DNA of 64,000 nucleotides from Globodera rostochiensis. Its lineage: Eukaryota; Nematoda; Chromadorea; Rhabditida; Heteroderidae. Position numbers and translations under genes: made by a program. Location: assembly GCA_018350325.1 (NCBI GenBank), contig JAEVLN010000003.1:1597214-1661213 (forward strand). Direction: 5' to 3'. This document shows positions 24,367 through 34,700 of this stretch, one piece after another. A model generated the notes under the pieces. It was not told the origin of the DNA and did not search any database. It was given only the letters and a program-made list of their open reading frames with translations. Within the stretch, counting starts at the first letter, position 1. Each line of letters starts with the position of its first letter.

Positions 24367-25343
24367 GGGGTTAGGTGTGATGGAGAGGGTCAGATGAAAT
24401 GATGTTTCTTCGTCGCCCTCTTCGGCGGCACAATGCAAATGAGTTGGGCAGTGCCATTCAAGACGTTCCCCGTTTAACTCCCCGAATTTGGACATCGCCA
24501 GCGCCCCCGAAGTGCGAAACAATAATAATTGGAGAAGAATATTTTGGTCGGGTCGCATCATCATTTCACAGTTCCCCTCGAGGAATCCCTTAAATTCCTT
24601 TTTGGATAAATTAAAATGCCGTCGAATCGGGGGGAGGGGGTAACGGCGTCGTGTCGTCTCATGAGTGTGCCATTGGAAGACAACTCTTCAATTCTTTTGG
24701 CTTTCCATTCTTGTGCGGAATATTGGATGATGTCATTCATTATCTTTCAAAATGATGCAATTTTTGGATTTTAAGAAATAAGAAATCCATTCTTTCTTTT
24801 ACTTTTTGAGATGGCAGTCCAACAAAAATGCAAATTTGGTACCATGGGAAGGGAGCAAAAGCACAGGAGAGAAAGTGCCGGAGGTATATTAGCGAGTAAC
24901 ATAACGGAGATTTGTAAATGCTCAGTGTTTGGATTGGCTTAACGACAATTTTAAGCCAACTGATCAATCCGTCCGATCAGTTTGTGCGTTGGCTGGCCAC
25001 AGACACATTGTTGATGGACGATTTCAATTAGAAATACGGCGAAAAAAGCTCGTGCCGACTCGACGAAATGTGCCGGGGACAGTGCCTAATTGAAGAAATC
25101 GAAAACATTTGGGCAAAATCAGCGTGATAAATTGGGAGATGGGCACGCATTGAGACGGGTGCAATTAACGGGGTAAAGAAACTTCAGTGAAAAATAAAAG
25201 TATTTAATTCCATAAATAATTAATCCATTATTTAACAAAGTTTTTGTTTTGGTGTTTTCATTAAAATGTTGTAAATGTTCGCGTACAACAAACAAACATA
25301 GCCTTAAGTCAATACAAAATATCATTACACCGTTTGGGATGCA

Positions 25344-25349
25344 TTTATT
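25344..25349 (-). terminator. Poly(A) signal of the TTL gene
   Basis: AATAAA on the minus strand (25349-25344), 32 nt beyond the TGA stop of the TTL gene. Confidence 0.6.
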
Positions 25350-25381
25350 TGTCCATTCGCTTTCCCCCCCCCCCCCCCCCG

Positions 25382-26419
25382 TCAGTTCAGACAGTCGCGC
25401 GTTTCGCCTTTGAACGAGCCGGCCAGGTTGATGGAGCCTACCGGGTACACTTTGGAGGCCTCGGGCCCGTCAGTGATGTAAGAGGCGGGGATCTGAACGA
25501 CCGTTCTGCTATTTGGAGTGACAATTGAACTATTGGACGTACGTCGATGGAGATTTTCTTGTAGCAGACCTTCTTCAACGGGTTCAGACTCTCATCGTCG
25601 TTGCAATTCTGAACGGACACAAAAAGTCGGCTTCTCCCACCGTCCGCCCATCCCTCTCACGTGGTAAATGTTCACTTTCGGCTCGATCGGAGTGATTTCG
25701 GTCTCTTTGCCACTCAAATGGAAAAAGCCCTCCCCGTCGGTCACTCCCTCGTCCATCAGATCGTCCATGTCCGTGTCTAAGACCAAATGCTTTCGATTTC
25801 ATCGGCCCGAAGCATTGCTTCTGCCGACTACCCTCTTTTTGAAACCTTTACCCCGCCCCCTCCCTAATTCATTTATTCAAATGCCAATCAGCAAAATGCC
25901 AAAAAGGTTCCGCCCCCTCCCCGAAGCCTCCTCCCCGAAGCCCCCTCCCCCCCCTCCCCGAAGCCCCCTCCCCCCCCCCCCTCCCCGAAGCCCCCTCCCC
26001 CCTTCCTCCCCCCCCTCCCCCCCCCCTCCCCGAAGCCCCCTCCTCCCTTCCTCCCCCCCCTCCCCCCCCCCTCCCCGAAGCCCCCCCCCTTCCTCCCCCC
26101 CCCCTCCCCGAAGCCCCCTCCCCCCTTCCTCCCCCCCCCCTCCCCCCCCCCTCCCCGAAGCCCCCTCCTCCCTTCCTCCCCCCCCTCCCCCCCCCCCTCC
26201 CCCCCCCCCTCCCCGAAGCCCCCCTCCCCCCTTCCTCCCCCCCCCCTCCCCGAACTTGCCGTCCTCGTCGTACAATTTCACTTTTGCGTGCGCCAATGGT
26301 TTTCCGTTGCACGTCAACGTCCCATTGACAGCGGCCGATTGGACATAACCAATTGAGGGAAAAGTCAGCGCGGCCTCGGCCAACGGGACAATCAAAACGA
26401 TGGCAACCAAAAGCAACAT
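25382..26419 (-). CDS. Transthyretin-like (TTL) family secreted protein, 4 exons, 150 aa
   Basis: Nematode-specific secreted beta-sandwich protein. Family members bridge apoptotic cells to phagocytes in C. elegans or act as effectors in parasites; the role here is unknown. Exons 26419-26260, 25776-25661, 25608-25543 and 25492-25382 give exactly 151 codons. A signal peptide (MLLLVAIVLIVPLAEA) precedes the TTL core: VNGTLTCNGKPLAHAKVKLY, DTDMDDLMDEGVTD, GFFHLSG, KVNIYHNCND, CYKKISIDIPASYIT, and the C terminus INLAGSFKGETRDCLN. Two pairs of conserved cysteines are present. Intron 1 (26259-25777, 483 bp) starts with GC (GACG|GCAAGT), a near-consensus GC donor, and is filled by a G/C minisatellite. 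Introns 2 and 3 are 52 and 50 nt with GT-AG ends. Family assignment is certain. Confidence 0.97.
25910..26252. repeat. CTCCCCGAAGCCCCC minisatellite in TTL intron 1
   Basis: About ten copies of CTCCCCGAAGCCCCCTCC with variable C-runs and CCTTCCTCC inserts. On the sense (minus) strand the unit reads GGCTTCGGGGAGG. The array starts immediately inside the GC donor. Confidence 0.95.
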
Positions 26420-27048
26420 TTTTGGACGTTTTTGTGAGATTGGGCGATTAATTAATATAATTTATTAACTTTTGTCTGCATTTTAAGCCGAATTATATTA
26501 TTGGCACGTTTTAATTTAAATTAAAAAAGGGAAAAAAGTCTCTTAACCGATGTTGAAAAGAATTTATGGCGGAACCAATGGACTTTTCTTCGTCAAATTG
26601 TTGGGGTACATTGGTTGGGTTGGATGGAAGTTGTGTTGAATGAATGAATGAATGAATGAATGGACGACCTCCCCCCAGGGGACAACCCGCCGTCCCCCGT
26701 CCCCAACCGTCCGATCGGCGGGGAGTGAGTGAATCTGTCCCAATAATTGTCATAATAATGACAGCCAATCGCCGCCCACTCAACCACAGAGAAATGGAAA
26801 TTGTCTGAACGAATTGCACACGACGAAAAGTGGCGGTGGCTGGGCGCATTTTGACGAACGAATGATTCACACAGCGCAAGTGGAAAAAAGGCAAAAAAAA
26901 AGTGTCGTCACTACCAAAACCAATTCGATAAATTTGCTTTTATGAATTGATTTATTATTAGAAACATAAAAAACAAACATTTAAAAACATAATATAATGT
27001 AGTCTATACAAATACAGTCAATGAGTTAAAATGTTAATAATCGCACAA
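26420..27048. other. Spacer between INTS10-like and TTL genes
   Basis: This holds the promoter side of TTL and the 3' end of the INTS10-like gene. A (TGAA)n microsatellite of about 27 bp lies at 26636-26662. A minus-strand AATAAA at 26956-26951, 93 nt past the INTS10-like stop, is a likely poly(A) signal. No gene is seen. Confidence 0.6.
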
Positions 27049-30000
27049 TTAGCTGCCTATTGTGAAGAGATCGATCATTTTCTGTCGGTTGTCCGCTAAG
27101 AACTGTCCCAACAATGCCAACGCCGGCCTTGCAGCCAAACGCACTTTGCCCTCCAGGACGGCCTTGCGCCATTCGACGGTCGGAAGGAAAGTGCCCTCGG
27201 GGCAAAGTGCCATGGGCACGTGGTCGAGACAGAGCAGCTCATCCACCAGCACAGCGTTCGAAACGTATTGGAACAAATCGCAACATCGGAAACGATCCTT
27301 CAAATAGCGAAAAGTTTAAGGAAAATAATACAAAACCAACCGCCGCTGCCACATGTTCGCACAACTGCTCGAACAACCCAAAGCCGAAATCAGCCCAACA
27401 CGATTGTGCCAAGACGATCAGTGACAGAAAGCAAAGGTCGGCATTCTCATCGCCATTCGCTTTAACTCCTCGGGCAACGCATTTGGCAAAGGCAAGCCAA
27501 CAAATGTGGAAGAGGAGAAGAAGCAGGAACAGCCGGAGATGGGCGTGGTGGGAGAGCAGCACCCAACGATGGTCCTTCGACGGAATGTAAATGAAAAAAT
27601 GGCCGAGTTCTCGGCATTCTTCGCTCCAAAGCATACCCGAGCGACCGCAAGAGGAAATTTGGGAGGCAATGCGTTCGAATTCTCTGCATGGCTAAAGTCG
27701 ACAAATTGGCCGAGAAGTTCAATGCAAAGTTCGAAAGCCTTTGGAAGGTTCCGAAGCCGGATGAACGTTTGGAGTTGCTGAACACGGAGCAAAGACCGTT
27801 CCGTGGCGGACATTTCGACGGCATTCGATTTGAAGTGCTGAAAACTGAACTTGTTTAAACGTGGGGTTGGAGGGAGACAGGAGGAGGTCGAAAGGGGGGG
27901 GGGGTCGGCAATTGCTATTTTAATTTAAAAAACATTTTCCAGTTACTTTTGTGATGGACCAGGCGGTGGCGAAAGCACCGCCTGTGGACGATTTAACCTG
28001 ACAGAAAGAACCTCGAGCAGTTCGGAAGCCCTTTTCCAATTCTCAGAGACGGTCAGTGCCAACACAACGACGGAACGAGCGTTGGGCACATTTAGTGAAG
28101 GGCAAAGTGCGGCGAATTGTTGTTCCGCGATGGGCGAGGAGGAAAAAAGCAAATTCAGCTGTCGAATTGGCTCCAGAAACTTCGGATTAACCTAATGAAT
28201 TGAATTAATCTAATGAATTGAATTAATCTAATTGAACTGAATTAATCTAATTGAAATGAATTAATCTAATTGAAATGAATTAATCTAATTGAAATGAATT
28301 AATCTAATTGAAATGAATTAATCTAATTGAAATGAATTAATCTAATTGAAATGAATTAATCTAATTGAACTGAATTAATCTAATTGAAATGAATTAATCT
28401 AATTGAAATGAATTAATCTAATTGAATTGAATTAATCTAATGAATTGAATTAATCTAATGAATTGAATTAATCTAATTGAATTGAATTAATCTAATTGAA
28501 TTGAATTAATCTAATTGAAATGAATTAATCTAATGAAATGAATTAATCTAATTGAACTGAATTAATCTAATTGAATTGAATTAATCTAATTGAATTGAAT
28601 TAATCTAATTGAATTGAATTAATCTAATTGAATTGAATTAATCTAATTGAATTGAATTAATCTAATTGAATTGAATTAATCTAATTGAATTGAATTAATC
28701 TAATTGAATTGAATTAATCTAATTGAATTGAATTAATCTAATGAATTGAATTAATCTAATGAATTGAATTAATCTAATGAATTGAATTAATCTAATGAAT
28801 TGAATTAATCTAATGAATTGAATTAATCTAATTGAATTGAATTAATCTAATTGAATTGAATTAATCTAATTGAATTGAATTAATCTAATTGAATTGAATT
28901 AATCTAATGAATTGAATTAATCTAATGAATTGAATTAATCTAATGAATTGAATTAATCTAATGAATTGAATTAATCTAATGAATTGAATTAATCTAATGA
29001 ATTGAATTAATCTAATGAATTGAATTAATCTAATGAATTGAATTAATCTAATGAATTGAATTAATCTAATTGAATTGAATTAATCTAATTGAATTGAATT
29101 AATCTAATTGAATTGAATTAATCTAATTGAATTGAATTAATCTAATTGAATTGAATTAATCTAATTGAACTGAATTAATCTAATTGAACTGAATTAATCT
29201 AATTGAATTGAATTAATCTAATTGAATTGAATTAATCTAATTGAATTGAATTAATCTAATTGAATTGAATTAATCTAATTGAATTGAATTAATCTAATTG
29301 AATTGAATTAATCTAATTGAATTGAATTAATCTAATTGAATTGAATTAATCTAATTGAAATGAATTAATCTAATGAATTGAATTAATCTAATGAATTGAA
29401 TTAATCTAATTGAATTGAATAATTCGGTGGAGGGCAAAATATCCAAAAATTACCCTAAGGGCCTTTTTCTGTTGGGGCTCCTCAATTTCGGCCGGCGAGT
29501 CGTCGTCCTCAGACTCCAAAGTGTACAGCCAAAAGTGTTCCAACGCACTCGGAGTGACCGAAAAAACATTGGCAGGAAGCGAAACGAATTGGTCGTCCAC
29601 GGCTGAAACTCCAAAACCTTTAATTCTTTTTTGGTTTAAAATAAATTGTTTAAACGTGCCAATTTGTGTCTTTCGGATGGAAGATGAAGCAAACGTCCAA
29701 CAGATCACCAATCGAACAAATTCGGCACTTTTGAACAGTTCGGCGCACATTTCCGCATTTCCCATTGCATTGTCCAGCCCCGTCGAAATGGACGATGGCA
29801 AAGAATCGTTAAGCGGACGAATTGCTTGGGCCAGCGACGGTTGTCCACGACGAGCGAAGAGCAAAGAAAGAAGCTGAAGGCAAAAGTGCCAACAAACGGA
29901 GGGGCGGGGGACGGAAGATGGAAGAGACAAGCCGAACGGACTGAACACACAAAATAAAGCATAAATCGGGGGAAAGTTCAAATTTTCTGTTTAAATTTAA

Positions 30001-31162
30001 CCCAAAAAATTAAGAAAGAGCCCAAAATATTGCCTATAAAAATCATCGCTCAATTGGCATGTCGTGTCAGCAAAGCAATTTCGGAGAAGAATGTGAAAGA
30101 GTTGGACGATGTTGTGCAAGGACAGGTCGCCAAAGTCCGTTTGGATGAGACTGTCGAAGAGGAGGACTAAAAATGGACGGGAGGAAAGGGGCGAATTGTT
30201 TTGAATTGTTCGACGTTTCCAAGACGTACAGAGAACGCCGTCCACCGGCGTCACTTCCTCTTCTGGACGAAAAGAATTACGACTCTTTTGCTGGAATTCG
30301 GCGCTGGCACCCAAATAATAAGCGAAAAGTTTCGTCTAAATTTAAATTTAAATTATAAACGTTTTATTTCTTTAAATTTTAATTAAATCCTTTTTTACCG
30401 CTATTTTGCGGAGGCTTTGCGGCTGATTGGTTGCCCACGTCAAATAAACCTAAAAGGGCAATAAATGGGTAATAAAATAACATTGAAATTAGTCCCCCCC
30501 CTCCCCCGCATTTTTTGAAAATAAAATGTTAAAAGATTTCCTAGGGATTTTCGGGTTGCTTAGAATGCGAATATGAGCTTCATTTCGACCAATTCCGAAG
30601 CCCGGATCAAAAGGTCAAAATAAAGCTCAATTTCGGATTGCCCTTGGGATGTGTTCGTTCAATGCCAACCCCCCCCCCCGGCGCCAACCTGAAGGCTTCC
30701 TTTGGTTGAATTCCGTTGGTCGGGAAAAGCGAAGAAAAACATTTCTTGCAACGCGTCCATGGACAATTCACCGACCAATTCTGAAACATTCTTTTTTTGA
30801 GACGATTAATTCATTTGAATAAAAAAACCTTTTGTGAATTTTTTGTCCGCGGCATTAAGCAAAACGGAAAAAAGTTGTCCAATCCGTAGACGAACCCTCT
30901 CATTGGATTTGTCCGCATTAAAACTGCAAAACTAAACATCGAAATACGGCAAAAAATGATTTTCCGACATTTTCTGTGCACTCTTCGCCAAATCTTTTGC
31001 TTCATTAAACTTCAAGGCCACGTCGAACTCGACCAATTGCATGTCCAGACCGTTCAGTTCGCCCTCTAAAAGCAATAATTGGCATTTGCGGGCCCAGGCC
31101 GAGTGAACGCATGGCCCCGAAAGGAATTCCGTCAATGCGGCCGCACATTTCTGATCATTCAT
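27049..31162 (-). CDS. INTS10: Integrator complex subunit 10-like protein, about 11 exons
   Basis: Likely subunit of the nuclear Integrator complex, which cleaves snRNA 3' ends and terminates paused transcription; INTS10 belongs to the 10-13-14 module. Exons 31162-30969, 30923-30829, 30780-30689, 30625-30590, 30449-30399, 30290-(about 30030), 29873-29454, 28191-27947, 27844-27637, 27574-27341 and 27297-27049; all phases agree except the unresolved donor of exon 6. Position-by-position likeness to human INTS10 as I remember it: AWARKCQLLLLEGELNGLD near the N terminus; RSLLRVQQLQTFIRLRNLP followed by KAFELCIELLGQF; IVLAQSCWADFGFGLFEQLC then DLFQYVSNAVLVDEL; and the C terminus EWRKAVLEGKVRLAARPALA with a remaining length matching the human tail. 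The middle is poorly conserved. Intron 7 (29453-28192) is almost wholly satellite DNA. It lies 543 bp downstream of SZT2 on the same strand. Confidence 0.8.
28192..29425. repeat. 18/19-bp satellite array, about 66 copies, filling an INTS10-like intron
   Basis: The plus-strand unit is TTAATCTAATTGAATTGAA (19 bp) or TTAATCTAATGAATTGAA (18 bp), with variants carrying GAAATGAA or GAACTGAA. Variants are clustered in blocks, which points to local duplication. On the sense (minus) strand each unit contains TTCATTAG or TTCAATTAG. It occupies about 98% of the intron. Confidence 0.98.
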
Positions 31163-31705
31163 TGCTCATCCGGACGAAACTTTACGGTCACAATTTTGCG
31201 AAGAACGACGCGCACTTTGGGAAAATATTAAATGCATTGAAAATTGGCCAAAATTAAAATTTGAGCGAATCAGTGGAAATAAAAATTTATAAAATCGTAA
31301 GAATTGTTGTAACAAAAGAATAAAAAAATAATAATGTTATGTAAATTGAATGAAAGGGAAAAGGAAAAGAACTGAACAAATTACAAACGTTGGAATGGCC
31401 AATCAAATTGGACACAAAAGGAAAAAGAGCAAACGAAGAATGGGAAGATTGATGGGGCAATTAAATATATTTAATTTTAATAAGTATGTATCTCCGTAAA
31501 TAGATTTTGGACTGAAAGTTTGTTTCAATTTTAAACTAAATTTGGAGAAGAAAGATATTTTAGGAAATACGAATCTTTCTAATCATTCGTAAAAGTGAAC
31601 GAATTAGGCGAGACATGGCGAATTTTGCAGCAATTGGGACCAAACGAAAGTGCAAAGCGAAGAAATAACCTAAAAAATTGGCTTTTCCTTTTCTTTTCAA
31701 AAGCG
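31163..31705. other. Spacer between SZT2 stop and INTS10-like start
   Basis: 543 bp of AT-rich sequence between two genes on the same strand. It should hold the SZT2 3' UTR and the INTS10-like promoter or trans-splice site. It is longer than a typical nematode operon gap of about 100 bp. Nothing else is seen. Confidence 0.5.
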
Positions 31706-34700
31706 TCACGGGCCAACCTCTTTAAGCAATTTCCGAATGGATTGGCCTGCAAATGCGTCGACGACAGCGTCCGTTTTTGACTTCCAATAGACGTCGTCGG
31801 CTCTTTTGAACATCAAAAACAATTCCGTGTCCCCATTAGACAACGAGTGACGAAAGAGCGCCGCCGAGTCGAGGAATTGCGGGTTGGTGATCACAAGATA
31901 CTGCAACAAACATTGTCATGGTAACCATCAGACAACTTGCTTAATTCCTTCGACTACCAACCGAATAAAGACTGCTCTCAAAATAGCGACAGCGCCGTTC
32001 GCCCTCAAAAAGTTGGACGAGGAAACGACAAAGCGCCGTCCAATTGAGTCCGCGCAACAATTCGACCACTCGCGGCTCTCTCTTCGCCACAGCCTCAACG
32101 CCAACCACATGGAGCATAGCCTCGAAGTCGAACGGCTCCAAATCGGAGGAGAGGGCGGTTGGACGTTTGACGAAAGCGTCGGGGAAAAAATCTCTGAAGA
32201 AAAAGCATTTAAACAAAACAAAAAAAGTTTGAAGAAATCCCACGAAGTTTTGGAGCTGGTAGACGAGATGAACAGCGATTGGGCCCGTTGACCAGGAAAT
32301 TGAAAGGTTCGTGACGCCAACAGCGACTTCCAAAGCTAAAATTTCGAAAGGTGCTAATTTATGAGGGACATTTTGTGAAAGCGAACCGTGTCAACGTAAC
32401 AATAACTGTCCGCATCCCGCACAAATTGTACAAGACGGTCGGCGTGTACTTCCTCTTCCAAAAGAATTTGCAGCCGGCGTTGTCGACTGCTCAAATAGTG
32501 CAGGTAGGTGACCTGTTCCGACGGAAGTACAGCTCCCCGTTCACAATCTGAAACTGTCAGTCTGAAAGGTTTCTGACTACGACTCCTCAACCTGTTGATG
32601 TTCGGTCGTTGGCCTCCCAACATGCCGAAGTCGTCTGCGCTCCTCTTCCCCGCTGATGTTGGTGGGCCCGGTGTCGTCTCGGGGGATGACCGATCTGAAT
32701 GGCTAACTTCTGCCGACTGTTGTGGCTGTTCTCCCATTGGTGCTGCTCCTCCTCCAGCAGTGTCCAGTCCTTGCCCAACTTGGTCTGGTTCAGCTGCTGG
32801 TTGGTTCTCCACTCCGAAAGCCCTTTCAGACTGTTCGCTGGCGTCAACGAGCCGTGTTCATCAGCCTAAATTGGGAATTAAAGTGAATTATTTACTAAAA
32901 ATAACAATTTCGTACCCCGAAAGAGGCGTTGCTGTGCTGCTTTTTTGCCTGGAGAATATTAACGCGCGACTCAGTCGACAGCTGTGAAGATTCGCTTCCT
33001 AAATTTAATTACCCTTTAAATGATTAGACTCACTTCCTAAATTTAATACCCTTTAAATGATTAGACTCACTTCCTAAATTTAATTACCCTTTAAATGATT
33101 AGACTCACTTCCTAAATTTAATACCCTTTAAATGATTAGACTCACTTCCTAAATTTAATACCCTTTAAATGATTAGACTCACTTCCTAAATTTAATTACC
33201 CTTTAAATGATTAGACTCACTTCCTAAATTTAATTACCCTTTAAATGATTAGACTCACTTCCTAAATTTAATTACCCTTTAAATGATTAACACATAATAA
33301 AATATAAACTTAGAGTTTAATCTCCCCCCCCCCCCCCCCCTCCTCTCCATCTCAGTTCACTTTGTCTGTTGAGACTGTGCTGTTTTTTGGCCATTTTTCG
33401 GATGGACGATGAGGTGGATGCCGTTGAAGTTCGGCTGGGTGGCAAAGACATTCGCGCGGCGTCCGTCTTTCGTGCTGCAGAAGCACCCAAAAGAACGCCT
33501 CCAGAACAAAACTTCCGTCGATGGCGTGCGGCGCCGAAGCCGGTGGACCGCTGTAATTCAGCTGCAGCTGCCAAAACGCACTCGTAGCAGTAGTCGGCAC
33601 GGGCTAATTGAGAAGGGACGACGGCTTTAAGGGAGTCGACGGGGAAACGATGGCCCAAAGTGCCGGAGGACAAAACGACGGGCCGCTGAATGTGAGGATG
33701 GCCGCGGCGATGATGCCCCATCGGCGCAAATGTGGAGGAAACGCTAAAAGTGCAAGAAAATGGCGATGGAATGTGCTCACTCACCTCGCTTCCGTGCCCG
33801 CCTCGACCCCCGGCACTGAGTCCTCTTTGGCTTCTTCTGCTGCTGCCGCCGCCGGCGTTGTGAATGTGCCATTCTCTTCTTCAACATCATCAACCAATTC
33901 TCTGGTCATTTTACTTTCAGACCCCGCGGGCCCAATAAGTGTGCTGCACAGCGACGACGAATTCTTTTGCTGGTCTCCATCTTCGTCCTCCTGGTCATGA
34001 TCATCATCATCATCCTCTTTTGGAACAACAAATTGTTGTTGCTGGTCAGTCCTCTTAAGGGCATTTCGACTGCTAGTGTTGTTGACCAGCTCGGTGAACT
34101 CGCCGCCTTCCGGGGCCATACTTCCCTTCTGTTCCACTGCTTCGTCCCTTGTGGCAGTTTCAGCTATCCCCTCTTCACGAGCAGTTGGGCTCGTCTCTGT
34201 CAGTATGAAAGGTGCTGAAATTATAAAGTTGTCTTAAACTTTTCCCAATTCATTCCCTCTGACCGGTCATTTCAGTGACAAGCAGCACGTAAAGCTTAAG
34301 AGTGATCCGGTGCTCCTTTTCTCGCTGCTCCCGTGGGTTGATCACCACTCTGACCAGCTCGTAGTCCAACCCGAACGCGGCCCGTCTTTCCTTGGCAATT
34401 AGCATAAATTCATCAGACGAGTCCAAATTCTGTAAACATAATGTTGTTAGGGTAAAGAATGTATTTATAATGGCACATTTCCTCCTTTTACCTTTAGCCG
34501 AATCACTTTCCACCCAAAACGTTGTTCACTGCACATAAAATGCTCCCAAATAGACAACGCACTGACTTTTAGGTCCGAACAATGGACAATCTCTGAATTT
34601 GTGATCGATCGGGCAGCGGTTTATTCGATTGACCCTCGACAAACCCTCGTAAACACAATTTCTGGCCAAGGGGGGACGACACGCGTAATACTGAAGGAAG

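Larger units (their letters stand above)
19162..25381. other. 6.2-kb gene-free region upstream of cog-1 and downstream of TTL
   Basis: No exon with family support is found. It is 5' of cog-1, a gene with complex cell-specific expression, so regulatory DNA is expected. Visible contents are a C-rich array with six ATCGATCACAT copies (21460-21730), G-runs (22084-22100, 22872-22884, 23063-23082, 24258-24366), a repeated TTACGGTAAATTGTC (23158-23235) and AT-rich stretches (20500-21300, 24700-25330). The 336-aa plus-strand ORF 21186-22196 is a product of the C-rich array. Confidence 0.5.

Noticed and set aside
25668..26348. 226-aa plus-strand Pro/Ser ORF
   Set aside because: It is the antisense shadow of TTL exons 1 and 2 and the intron minisatellite.
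28192..29425. CRISPR-like array of short repeats
   Set aside because: There are no unique spacers, only head-to-tail 18/19-bp units in a eukaryotic intron.
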